Below, piece by piece: positions 1 to 7,255 of a DNA stretch of 14,542 nucleotides; position 1 is the first letter of the stretch, and each line of letters opens with the position of its first letter. The DNA comes from QHWT01 sp046726015 (GTDB lineage: Bacteria; Acidobacteriota; Vicinamibacteria; Vicinamibacterales; 2-12-FULL-66-21). Under the pieces are notes generated by a model. The model saw only the letters and a program-made list of their open reading frames with translations. It was not told the origin of the DNA and did not search any database. The position numbers and the translations under genes were made by a program. Location: contig JBKOZS010000305.1 of the NCBI GenBank assembly GCA_046726015.1, positions 1-14,542 on the forward strand, in the 5' to 3' direction.

Positions 1-792
1 CCCCAGGCGTGGTACGAGGTCAAAGGTGGAGCGTTCGTGGCACATCCGGTCAGCGACCGCACCTTCGGCCACGGTATCGGCGCGGGGGATATTAACAAGG
101 ATGGGCGAAACGACATCCTGACCCCCCGAGGATGGCTGGAAGCCCCAGCCGATCCGCGGGCCGCCAACTGGACCTTTCATCCGGACTGGGAGTCGACCAA
201 CGTGACGCCGCCGGCAGCCGGCACGCAGGCCGCCTCGACGCCGGCCGCTCCACAGGTCACGTCGTTGGGTTTCATGCACGTCGCTGACGTCAATGGCGAC
301 GGACGCAACGACGTGATCGCCGGGTCCGGGCACGACTACGGCGTGTTCTGGTTCGAGAACGCCGAAACGGGACCGTGGGTGCGCCGGACGATCGACAGTG
401 CCTGGTCGCAAGCGCACGCCTCGACGCTCGTCGATCTCAACGGCGACGGCCGCATGGATCTCGTCACCGGCAAGCGCTTCATGGCCCATAACGGCAACGA
501 TCCCGGCGAACGTGAACCGCTTGGCGTCTATTGGTACGAATCCCGTTCCCTCGCGGCGCCTGCGGATACCGGCGGCAGCCAGCGCAGCGGCCGAGGCGCC
601 GGGACGGGTGGCGTTGCGTGGGTGCGGCATGTGATCGAGTACGGAGGGCGAATTGGCGGCGGGATGCAGATCCCGGTGGTTGACATTGACGGCGACGGCG
701 ACCTCGATATCGTGTGTGCTGGGAAGAGCGGCCTGTTTCTGATAGAAAATCTGTCCAAACGGCGGCCCACCCGGGCAAACGGCCGGCGCTAA
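1..792 (+). CDS. FG-GAP/VCBS repeat protein, 3' end (5' part outside window)
   Basis: The frame is already open at base 1, so the start lies upstream; a GTG at 37 is in frame but is unlikely to be the true start because the codons before it continue the same fold. About 263 residues are visible. Four DxDxDGxxD-type calcium-binding loops are seen, encoded at 88-114 (DINKDGRND), 286-312 (DVNGDGRND), 433-459 (DLNGDGRMD) and 682-708 (DIDGDGDLD). These define FG-GAP/VCBS beta-propeller blades, normally found in exported proteins. Between loops are aromatic stretches such as VFWFEN and VYWYES, typical of this family. The C-terminus is basic and low in complexity. The enzymatic or binding role cannot be told from this fragment. 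The MFS transporter starts 18 bp downstream, so the two are probably co-transcribed. Confidence 0.85.
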   Translation, partial: PQAWYEVKGGAFVAHPVSDRTFGHGIGAGDINKDGRNDILTPRGWLEAPADPRAANWTFHPDWESTNVTPPAAGTQAASTPAAPQVTSLGFMHVADVNGDGRNDVIAGSGHDYGVFWFENAETGPWVRRTIDSAWSQAHASTLVDLNGDGRMDLVTGKRFMAHNGNDPGEREPLGVYWYESRSLAAPADTGGSQRSGRGAGTGGVAWVRHVIEYGGRIGGGMQIPVVDIDGDGDLDIVCAGKSGLFLIENLSKRRPTRANGRR

Positions 793-810
793 CGGTCACC
801 GGAGGACCAG

Positions 811-2061
811 ATGCACAAGCAGAGACTCTTCGTCGCCAGTTGCGTGTCGCTCGTGACGACCTCGATGGTGTTCGCGATCCGCGGCGACGTGGCGGGTCCG
901 ATGAGCACCGCGTTCCAGATCACGAACGAGCAGATGGGCCTGATCTTCAGCCCCGCGTTCTGGGCGTTCACGATTGCGATCTTCATCAGCGGCGCGCTCG
1001 TGGACATGGTGGGCATGCGCGCGCTGCACATCCTGTCGGCGGTTGGATACTTCCTCGGCATCGGGCTCGTACTGGTTGCGCCCCGTCCGACCGCGCCGGT
1101 CGCCTCGATCTTCGACAACACCGGGACGACCCTGCTCTATGCGGGGTTCATGGTGATGGGCCTGTCGCAAGGGCTCGTCGAAGGGGTGATCAACCCGCTG
1201 GTCGCAACGATCTACAGCGATCGGAAAACCAAGTTTCTCAACATGCTTCACGCGTGGTGGCCGGGCGGCCTCGTGATTGGCGGATTGCTCGCGGTGCTGC
1301 TGACAGCGCTCGGCGCAAGCTGGCAGGTGAAGCTCGCCACCATTCTCGTGCCCGCGGCGATTTACCTCTTCATGGCGTCGTCGATGCCGTATCCCGTCAC
1401 CGAGCGCGTGCAGTCCAATATCTCGACAGCCGAGATGTGGAGCCAGGCAGCGAAGCCGCTGTTCCTGCTGCTGTTCGTGTGCATGTGGATGACCGCCGCC
1501 GCGGAGCTTGGTCCCGACCAGTGGTTCCCGACGGTCATGGGCGCGCTCGTCCCGCAGCTCCAGGGTGTGCTCTTCCTCGTCTACACCGCGGGGCTGATGT
1601 TCCTGCTGCGAACCTTCGGTAGCGGCATCGCGCACAAGAACCCTATCGGCACGCTCTTCGTCTGCTCGATCCTCACGGGCGTGGGGTTGTATTGGCTCGG
1701 CGGCCTGCAGCCAGGCACGAGGCCGGTCATCGCGTTTGCTGCGGCTACGCTGTTCGGGATCGGCAAGACCTACTTCTGGCCGACGATGCTGGGGGTGACC
1801 GCGGAGCAGTTCCCGCGTGGCGGCGCGCTGCTGATTTCGCTGATGGGTGGCGCCGGGATGCTGTCGGTTGCGGTCGCGTTGCCAATCATGGGCGCGCGGA
1901 TCGATCACTTCGGGCCGGGCGCGGCACTACAAGCGGTGGCGGGCCTGTGCGTGATCCTGACGATTATCTTCGGCGGACTGTACGCGTACTTCAAGGCACG
2001 CGGCGGATACCGGGCCATTCGGCTCGGCACCGATCGTCCGATGGCAACCGGCGAATTGTGA
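811..2061 (+). CDS. MFS transporter, probably sugar-type
   Basis: A 416-residue, very hydrophobic protein in which about 12 membrane helices can be drawn (roughly residues 5-25, 45-70, 75-92, 105-130, 148-168, 172-190, 215-237, 252-270, 275-297, 305-328, 335-360 and 370-395). This is the length and layout of the major facilitator superfamily. The loop after the second helix (DMVGMR) sits where MFS proteins carry the conserved GxLxDrxGrr-type motif. A good Shine-Dalgarno, GGAGG at 801-805, sits 5 nt before the ATG. The substrate is not readable from sequence. MFS proteins of this look often lie beside DUF1080 and Gfo/Idh/MocA genes, and both occur on the other strand of this window, so a sugar or oxidised-sugar substrate is likely but unproven. 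The gene ends directly before the hairpin repeat at 2063-2153. Confidence 0.88.
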   Translation: MHKQRLFVASCVSLVTTSMVFAIRGDVAGPMSTAFQITNEQMGLIFSPAFWAFTIAIFISGALVDMVGMRALHILSAVGYFLGIGLVLVAPRPTAPVASIFDNTGTTLLYAGFMVMGLSQGLVEGVINPLVATIYSDRKTKFLNMLHAWWPGGLVIGGLLAVLLTALGASWQVKLATILVPAAIYLFMASSMPYPVTERVQSNISTAEMWSQAAKPLFLLLFVCMWMTAAAELGPDQWFPTVMGALVPQLQGVLFLVYTAGLMFLLRTFGSGIAHKNPIGTLFVCSILTGVGLYWLGGLQPGTRPVIAFAAATLFGIGKTYFWPTMLGVTAEQFPRGGALLISLMGGAGMLSVAVALPIMGARIDHFGPGAALQAVAGLCVILTIIFGGLYAYFKARGGYRAIRLGTDRPMATGEL

Positions 2062-2062
2062 A

Positions 2063-2153
2063 CGATCACAGGAGATCAGGAGCTCGGGAGATCAGGAGAA
2101 TTTCTTCAGTTAATGAGCTCCTGACCTCCTGATCTCCTGAACGCCTGTGATCG
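2063..2153. repeat. Inverted 8-nt-phased repeat, long hairpin
   Basis: Four tandem octads on the left arm (CAGGAGAT 2069-2076, CAGGAGCT 2077-2084, CGGGAGAT 2085-2092, CAGGAGAA 2093-2100) face three complementary octads on the right (AGCTCCTG 2116-2123, ACCTCCTG 2124-2131, ATCTCCTG 2132-2139). A 9-bp outer stem (2063-2071 with 2145-2153) is perfect, as is a 13-bp inner stem (2070-2082 with 2126-2138); they share bases, so they partly compete. Because the units repeat, the arms can pair in several registers. It begins 2 nt after the MFS stop codon. It could act as a transcription terminator, but there is no U-tract. Confidence 0.8.
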
Positions 2154-2251
2154 ACGGCCCTCGGAATTCTGTGGGAGATCCATTGAAGGCTGGCAAGGTG
2201 CAGCTGACACCCGCGTGGATCTCACGGAACATTCGCTCGATCGGACATCGC
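2147..2251 (+). pseudogene. Possible decayed PQQ-propeller segment, frame-shifted
   Basis: In the frame starting at GTG 2147 the sequence reads VIDGPRNSVGDPLKAGKVQL followed by TPAWISRN. The part GKVQLTPAWISRN (2192-2230) resembles GKLSLEPAWASRD inside the next gene (around 2594-2635), matching at 8 of 13 positions. The frame then degenerates and stops at 2309, while the propeller continues in another frame. I read this as a leftover of the missing 5' part of the PQQ-like gene, possibly after an internal deletion. A chance match cannot be excluded from this window alone. Confidence 0.35.
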
Positions 2252-2916
2252 TGCAGCCCAGGGACTGGTTCTCCGCACCCGGCGCGGACTTCAACGCATC
2301 GCCGATCGTGATCCGTCACAAGGACACGGATCTCGTCGCCGTGACCGGGAACGACGGCAAGCTCTACCTGCTCGACGGCGCGTCGCTCGGCGGCGGCCAT
2401 CACAAGACGCCTCTTCACGTGACGTCGAAGTTCACCGCGACCGGTGCCGGCACCGCGCTCGCGACCTGCGAGGACCAGGGCACGCGATGGATTTTTGCGA
2501 CCGCTGCTGGTGCGCCTCCGACCGGCGTCACGTTCACCGCGAACGGCCTCGCGCCGAACGGCCGTGTGGTGGCGTTCAAGCTCGTCGACCAGGACGGCAA
2601 ACTGTCGCTCGAACCGGCATGGGCCTCGCGCGACCTCATTTCGCCGCTCGCGCCGATCGTGGTCAATGGACTCGTCGTCGCGGTCTCGAGCGGCGAGCAT
2701 CGTCCCGCCACGGCCGCCAGTGCCGCCACGCGTGCGCAACGCTCGGCCCCCGCCGTGCTCTACGTGCTGGATGGGGCGACGGGAAAAACGCTGTGGGGAA
2801 GCGGCACGAAGATCACATCATTTGCGCGGGCGGGTCTCTCGGCGGGCGCGGGCCAGGTGTATCTCGTCACTTACGATAATCACCTCTACGCGTTCGGCAT
2901 TCCGATGGAGCACTGA
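2215..2916 (+). CDS. PQQ-like beta-propeller protein, 5'-truncated
   Basis: The 233 residues look like the C-terminal half of a secreted PQQ-binding-like (quinoprotein-type) beta-propeller. Blade-like repeats are visible: DLVAVTGNDGKLYLLDGASL (about residues 36-55), a central blade with DGKLSLEPAWASRD, and VLYVLDGATGKTLWGSGTKI followed by GQVYLVTYDNHLYAFGIPME at the end. Related full proteins are about twice this length and carry a signal peptide. Here there is none, no Shine-Dalgarno precedes the assigned GTG at 2215, and the frame is open only back to a stop at 2122-2124. The C-terminus is complete. It may be a remnant that is not translated. No catalytic residues can be assigned; related proteins are presumed redox or ligand-binding partners of cytochromes, and a cytochrome c gene follows 269 bp downstream. 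Confidence 0.6.
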   Translation: MDLTEHSLDRTSLQPRDWFSAPGADFNASPIVIRHKDTDLVAVTGNDGKLYLLDGASLGGGHHKTPLHVTSKFTATGAGTALATCEDQGTRWIFATAAGAPPTGVTFTANGLAPNGRVVAFKLVDQDGKLSLEPAWASRDLISPLAPIVVNGLVVAVSSGEHRPATAASAATRAQRSAPAVLYVLDGATGKTLWGSGTKITSFARAGLSAGAGQVYLVTYDNHLYAFGIPMEH

Positions 2917-3049
2917 CGGCGCCGGCATTTCGCAATGAGAAACATGACGCCTCAAGTGGCTGACGGTCGCTGACCGGCTATTCAAATCATTTCCGCGAGT
3001 TTTCACACGTTCATGCGTTTGCATCGCGAAACGCTGGCGCCCTGCCGGA

Positions 3050-3063
3050 TTGTCGATCGACAA
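3050..3063. promoter_or_regulatory. 14-bp perfect palindrome, possible operator
   Basis: TTGTCGATCGACAA is its own reverse complement. It lies in the 269-bp gene-free stretch 2917-3185, about 120 bp upstream of the cytochrome gene. A TAGAAT hexamer at 3159-3164 could be its -10 box, but no convincing -35 box lies at the right distance. Otherwise nothing is recognisable in this stretch. Confidence 0.3.
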
Positions 3064-3185
3064 GACGCGCCCTTCTGGTAGAACAACGCTTCACGAAATG
3101 TCCGCGTGACCGCGACGACTGTGCCGCCAGCCTTCGGATGATGGCGTGGACAGCGGCGTAGAATGGGCCCGAAGGACCGAGGATC

Positions 3186-3683
3186 ATGAACACCGGTGTC
3201 ATGCGAACGAGCCTGGGAGCGGCGGTTGGCGTTACTGCCGGGTGGCTCGTGTTTCTCGGTGCGCATGGCGTCGCCGAGGGACAGTTGCCCGACGGTCCCG
3301 GCAAAGACGTCACGATACGCGTCTGCAGTCAGTGCCACGAGCCGCAACGTGCGGCCTCGGTGCGCCTGACGCGCGACGGGTGGGAAGCGGTGCTCGCGAA
3401 GATGGTCGGGCTCGGTATGCGTGCGACGGATGACGAGCTGACGCAGATCCTCGAGTACCTGTCCGAGAACTTCAAAGGGGAGGCGCCCAAGCCGATCAAC
3501 TTGAACAGCGCCACCTCGATTGAGCTCGAAAGCGTTGCGGCGCTGCTGCGCAAGGAAGCAGCCGCGTGGATTGCGTATCGCAACAAGAACGGGCCCTGCA
3601 AGACGCTCGACGACCTGAAAAGGGTGCCGGGTGTCCCCTTCAAGAAAATCGACGAGCGGCGGGATCGCCTCGTCTGTTTCTAA
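3186..3683 (+). CDS. Secreted cytochrome c fused to helix-hairpin-helix domain
   Basis: 165 residues. The N-terminus (about 1-33) is a signal peptide with hydrophobic core GAAVGVTAGWLVFLGA. A single haem-c site, CSQCH, is at residues 47-51, and Met73 or Met78 (KMVGLGM) could be the axial ligand; TDDELTQILEYLSENF (about 81-96) is the usual closing helix of a small class I cytochrome c. Residues about 103-165 (INLNSATSIELESV, then RVPGVPFKKIDERR) form a ComEA/T2SK-type helix-hairpin-helix domain. The expected location is periplasmic, with a role in electron transfer. The HHH part usually binds DNA, but in exported cytochromes its role is unclear. GAGG at 3179-3182 serves as ribosome binding site before ATG 3186. 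Proteins of this design tend to accompany PQQ-like propeller proteins, as here. Confidence 0.82.
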   Translation: MNTGVMRTSLGAAVGVTAGWLVFLGAHGVAEGQLPDGPGKDVTIRVCSQCHEPQRAASVRLTRDGWEAVLAKMVGLGMRATDDELTQILEYLSENFKGEAPKPINLNSATSIELESVAALLRKEAAAWIAYRNKNGPCKTLDDLKRVPGVPFKKIDERRDRLVCF

Positions 3684-3717
3684 GCCCGCCTTCGCCGCGG
3701 GGCGGCTACGGCGGGGC
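3684..3717. repeat. GC-rich REP-like hairpin after cytochrome gene
   Basis: Directly after the stop codon, GCCCGCC at 3684-3690 can pair with GGCGGGGC at 3710-3717 (one bulged base), and GCC at 3694-3696 with GGC at 3704-3706. The loop is GC-rich. It resembles intergenic REP-like elements I associate with this kind of genome (recalled, not checked). It may terminate the cytochrome transcript, although no T-run follows. Confidence 0.5.
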
Positions 3718-3740
3718 AAGCCGCCGAAACGCGCGATTGT

Positions 3741-3817
3741 CACTAGCCAGCGACCGGTTGCCAGTCTCTAGTAATGCTACTGGCTACTGGTACTGGCGAC
3801 CGGTTAGTGATTACTGT
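3741..3817. repeat. Inverted 7-nt-phased repeat of CCAGTNN type
   Basis: The left arm has heptads CCAGCGA 3747-3753, CCGGTTG 3754-3760, CCAGTCT 3761-3767 and CTAGTAA 3768-3774. The right arm has CTACTGG 3777-3783 and 3784-3790, a 6-nt unit TACTGG 3791-3796, CGACCGG 3797-3803, TTAGTGA 3804-3810 and TTACTGT 3811-3817. The arms are imperfectly complementary and would fold into a hairpin. The words match those of the array at 12083-12188. It lies between the cytochrome and TonB-receptor genes. Confidence 0.75.
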
Positions 3818-3862
3818 TTTCAGTCTTCCTTAATACGTCTAATCAGCAGCCCCGATCCGGGG
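3818..3862 (+). promoter_or_regulatory. Weak promoter candidate and small hairpin in the receptor leader
   Basis: TTTCAG at 3818-3823 and TAATCA at 3840-3845, 16 nt apart, could be -35 and -10 boxes; this AT-richer patch stands out from its surroundings. Just after it CCCCG/CGGGG (3850-3862, loop ATC) forms a short stem that would lie in the 5' leader. The evidence is only resemblance to the sigma-70 consensus. Confidence 0.25.
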
Positions 3863-3888
3863 ACCGGTTTCGAAGGAGGTTCTTCATC

Positions 3889-6800
3889 ATGTCAAGGAGC
3901 CTCGGTCTCGCTCTCGCGGCACTCCTTGCGGTGTCTATCGCTGCCAGCGCCCAGGAAACGGCATCCTCAGGCATCACGGGACAAGTACTCGATTCCAGCA
4001 AGGCCGGCCTGCCGGGTGCGACGATCACCGTGACGAACATCGCCACCAACGCCCAGCGCGTGACGCAGGCGGATCCGGAAGGGCGATTCTCCGTCCCCAA
4101 TCTTCCGCCGGGGACGTACTCGATGAAAGTCGAACTCTCGGGTTTTCAGACCGCGGAAGTCAAAGACCTGACGTTGCGCAATGGTGAAATCGCGCGTCCC
4201 ACGTTGACGCTTGGCATTGCCACGCTCGCCGAGACGATCAGCGTGCAGGCGGAGTCACCGCTGCTGCAGAAGACCAACGCCTCAGTGTCGCAGACGATTA
4301 CGCAGAAACAGATCGAGGACCTTCCCGTGGCGGGGCGCAACCCGCTCGCGTTCGCCTCGCTCTCGGCGGGTGTGACCCCGCAGGCGTTCAATCGCGGCAC
4401 GCAGTTCGGCGCCGCCGGCAGCAGCCGCAGCCAGTACGTGACGGTTGAAGGTGGCCGCGACAGCTCGACCAACTACGCGATCGACGGCGTCTACGTCCGG
4501 TCGCTCCGGTTCAACAACCTGTCGATCAATCCGCCACTCGACGCGGTCCAGGAGCTGAACGTGCTTCGGAACGCGTTCACCACCGAGTACGGCCAGGGGC
4601 AGGCGGTCGTCTCGATGGTGACCAAGTCCGGCGGCAACCAGATCACGGCATCGGCTTACGCCTACCGCCGCGACGACTCGTTCAACAGTGCCAACTACTT
4701 CGGACAGAAGCCCGGTGACAAGACGCAGTCAGGGTTTACGGCCGGGGGTCCGATTATCAAGAACAAGTTCTTCGCGTTTGGCGGGTACGAAGGACTTCGA
4801 ACCCAGGCGGACAGGACGCTGCTGGGCAGTGTGCAGAATCCAGCCCTCCTGTCTGGTGATTTCTCGAGTCTCTCGACGGCCATTCGTGATCCATTGACCG
4901 GCCAGCCATTTCCGGGCAACGTGATCCCGGCGAGCCGCTTCTCCAATTTCGCAAAGACGCTCGGTCCGACCATCCCGGCGCCGAACCTCGACGGCGCGAA
5001 CAACTTCCGTGCGATCAAAGCATTCAACGACGATGCGGACACCGCGGACGTGCGTCTGGACCAGGTCGTCAGCGCAAAGCACACGCTGTTCGAACGCTAC
5101 CTCTATTACGACGGCCGGCAGTTGAACCCATCGCTCTTCAGCTATACGGATCTTCCCCAGCGCGGTCACAACATCGCGGTTGGCGACACATGGGTCATCT
5201 CACCGACCATCGTCAACGAGACCCGCTTCGGGTTCAACTATGCCTACCACCTGAACGCGCCGGTGAGCCTCGACGGCCGCAACTGGGTTGGCGACATTGG
5301 CCTCAAGAACCTGGCGGGCGGCGTCGATCCGATCGATTACGGCCGACCGGGTTTCACGATGACCGGATTTTCCGGTAACGGCGAAGGGGGCATCACGCAG
5401 GGGGCGACCGAGCGGATTTACAGCATTTCGAATGCGACGAGCTGGGTGAAGGGACGGCACAACACCCGCTTCGGCGTGCAGGCGCAGTTCCGCAACTTCG
5501 AGCACCTGACGGAAGTGCCGCCGCGCGGCGGCTTCACGTTCAACGGCCAGTTCAGCGGCAACCCGGTGGCGGATTTCCTGCTCGGGTGGTGCTCGACGTG
5601 CACGGGCGCCTTCGGCAGCTCGCGCTCGACGTACTCGTCGCCAACCGTGTCGCCGTTCTTCGACGACAACTGGCAGATCACCCAGGACCTGACGCTGCAG
5701 ATGGGCATCCGCTGGGAGTATCTTGCGCCGTGGGCCGAGAAGAACGGCATCGAGGGATCGTTTGATGCCGCGCAGGGGAAGATCGGCTATCACTCGCTGC
5801 CGACGGATCTCCCGGCGCAGCTCGTGCCGCTGGTGATTCAGCAGGACAACTACTTCCCGGCGGGGATCCTGAAGAAGGACTTGAACAACTGGGGGCCGCG
5901 CCTCGGTCTCGCGTACAACGTGAACGATCGCACGGTGGCGCGCACGGGATTCGGGGTGTACTACGACAACCTGAACCTCAACGAACTCCAGTTCTCGCGC
6001 CTCGTGCCTCCGTACTACGGGCAGTACTCACTGCAGCCGACGGCGAACGATCTGCGCTTCAACGCGGACTCGCTGTTCCCGGATCTCAACAACATCCCGC
6101 AGTTCCCGGCGCCGTTCTCGATGGATCCCACGAACCGCAGCGCGTACACCGTGCAGTGGAACGGCAACGTGCAGCGCTCGCTCGGCCGCAACTATCTCGT
6201 GGAAGTGGCGTACACGGGCAGCCGCAGCTACAACGAGCACAAGCGGTTCAACATCAACCAGGCGGCCCCCGGCACGACGCCAATCGTGACCCGCGTGCCG
6301 TATCCCGCGTTCCAGTCGGCGATCCTGTATTCGTCTGACGCCGGGTGGGCGCACTTCAACGGCGTGTCGTTCCGCGTGGAGAAGCGCTATTCCGACGGGT
6401 TGTTCTTCCTCGGGAACTACCAGGTCTCGAAGAGCACCGACAACGGGTCGGGTGAAATCGAGGCGAACGACACCGCGTTTGCCACGAACCTGGATGCCGA
6501 CGAAGGGCCGGCGCGCTACGACCAGCGGCACCGCGCAGCGATCAGCGGCGGATACGAGCTGCCATTCGGTTCTGGCAAGCGGTGGCTGAACAGCGGCGGC
6601 GCGGCAGCCTACGCACTCGGAGGCTGGCAAGTGCAGGGCATCGTCCGCGTCGGTTCGGGCTTCCCGTTCTCGGTGACGTCGACGAACGTCTGCCAGTGCG
6701 GTTCGTTCGTTCCGCAGCGCGTGAACTTCGCGCCGGGCCGCGAAGAGGACGCGGGCAACATCGACAACCGGACGCCCGACCACTGGTTCGATCCGACGGC

Positions 6801-7065
6801 GTATGTCGTGGCGGCCGCCGGCACGCAAGGAACGGCTGGACGCAACACCGTGCGCGGACCGGGAACGCAGCGCGTTGATTTCTCGCTCAGCAAGCGCTTC
6901 CCGATCGACAAGGCGCGCGTCGAGTTCCGCTGGGAAGTATTCAACCTCCTGAACCACGCGAACTTCGGCACGCCCGATTTGAACATCTCGAACCGGACCG
7001 TCGGCACCATCACGACGGCCGACGACGGACGCAACATGCAGTTCGGACTGCGATTCGTGTGGTAG
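3889..7065 (+). CDS. TonB-dependent outer-membrane receptor, Oar-like, with carboxypeptidase-regulatory domain
   Basis: 1058 residues. A clear signal peptide ends near residue 21 (cleavage at ASA/QE). Residues about 27-100 form a CarboxypepD_reg-like Ig-fold domain (SGITGQVLDSSKAGLPGATI, then GRFSVPNLPPGTYSMKVELS). A plug domain follows at about 115-235 (QKQIEDLPVAGRNP, then VTVEGGRDSSTNYAIDGV), and the rest is a long beta-barrel ending in NMQFGLRFVW; the aromatic last residue is the usual signal for outer-membrane insertion. A strong Shine-Dalgarno, AAGGAGGT at 3873-3880, lies 8 nt before the ATG. Acidobacteria carry many such receptors, which take up oligosaccharides or other large ligands with TonB energy. 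The ligand is unknown. No SusD partner is next to it. The gene is flanked by hairpin repeats on both sides and is probably transcribed alone. Confidence 0.92.
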   Translation: MSRSLGLALAALLAVSIAASAQETASSGITGQVLDSSKAGLPGATITVTNIATNAQRVTQADPEGRFSVPNLPPGTYSMKVELSGFQTAEVKDLTLRNGEIARPTLTLGIATLAETISVQAESPLLQKTNASVSQTITQKQIEDLPVAGRNPLAFASLSAGVTPQAFNRGTQFGAAGSSRSQYVTVEGGRDSSTNYAIDGVYVRSLRFNNLSINPPLDAVQELNVLRNAFTTEYGQGQAVVSMVTKSGGNQITASAYAYRRDDSFNSANYFGQKPGDKTQSGFTAGGPIIKNKFFAFGGYEGLRTQADRTLLGSVQNPALLSGDFSSLSTAIRDPLTGQPFPGNVIPASRFSNFAKTLGPTIPAPNLDGANNFRAIKAFNDDADTADVRLDQVVSAKHTLFERYLYYDGRQLNPSLFSYTDLPQRGHNIAVGDTWVISPTIVNETRFGFNYAYHLNAPVSLDGRNWVGDIGLKNLAGGVDPIDYGRPGFTMTGFSGNGEGGITQGATERIYSISNATSWVKGRHNTRFGVQAQFRNFEHLTEVPPRGGFTFNGQFSGNPVADFLLGWCSTCTGAFGSSRSTYSSPTVSPFFDDNWQITQDLTLQMGIRWEYLAPWAEKNGIEGSFDAAQGKIGYHSLPTDLPAQLVPLVIQQDNYFPAGILKKDLNNWGPRLGLAYNVNDRTVARTGFGVYYDNLNLNELQFSRLVPPYYGQYSLQPTANDLRFNADSLFPDLNNIPQFPAPFSMDPTNRSAYTVQWNGNVQRSLGRNYLVEVAYTGSRSYNEHKRFNINQAAPGTTPIVTRVPYPAFQSAILYSSDAGWAHFNGVSFRVEKRYSDGLFFLGNYQVSKSTDNGSGEIEANDTAFATNLDADEGPARYDQRHRAAISGGYELPFGSGKRWLNSGGAAAYALGGWQVQGIVRVGSGFPFSVTSTNVCQCGSFVPQRVNFAPGREEDAGNIDNRTPDHWFDPTAYVVAAAGTQGTAGRNTVRGPGTQRVDFSLSKRFPIDKARVEFRWEVFNLLNHANFGTPDLNISNRTVGTITTADDGRNMQFGLRFVW

Positions 7066-7255
7066 CACGAAGGGTCGAAGGACACGAAGGGTCAAAGGAG
7101 CTGGAGAGTCGAAGGAGCTCGAGAGAATTGAAGGAGCTCCTTTATAACTTTGCTCTCCTTCGACTCTTCATCTTCCTTCGACTCTTGCTGCTTCGACCGT
7201 TGCGTAACGGCCCTTAAGCTCCTTCGATACTTCGTCTTCCTTCGACCCTTCGTGC
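7065..7255. repeat. Large inverted CGAAGGAG-type repeat between convergent genes
   Basis: An 18-bp sequence beginning GCACGAAGGGTCGAAG at 7065-7082 recurs as a perfect inverted copy at 7238-7255. Inside, GAGTCGAAGGAG (7106-7117) pairs with CTCCTTCGACTC (7155-7166), and AAGGAGCTCCTT (7131-7142) is a perfect palindrome near the middle. The arms consist of units of about 8 nt (CGAAGGGT 7068-7075, CGAAGGAC 7076-7083, CGAAGGAG 7110-7117 and variants). It lies between the converging receptor and methyltransferase genes and overlaps the methyltransferase 3' end. A bidirectional terminator role is plausible. Confidence 0.8.

Noticed and set aside
796..1908. 370-codon open frame antisense to the MFS gene
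   Set aside because: Its protein is rich in Arg, His and Glu with no domain, while the + strand frame encodes a clear 12-helix transporter. Long mirror frames are expected at this GC content.
3684..3717. Standard rho-independent terminator
   Set aside because: The hairpin is GC-rich but is followed by AAGCCGCC, not a T-run, so I list it only as a REP-like hairpin.
6028..7095. 355-codon minus-strand frame under the TonB receptor
   Set aside because: It lies opposite the barrel-coding part of the receptor and has shadow-like composition.
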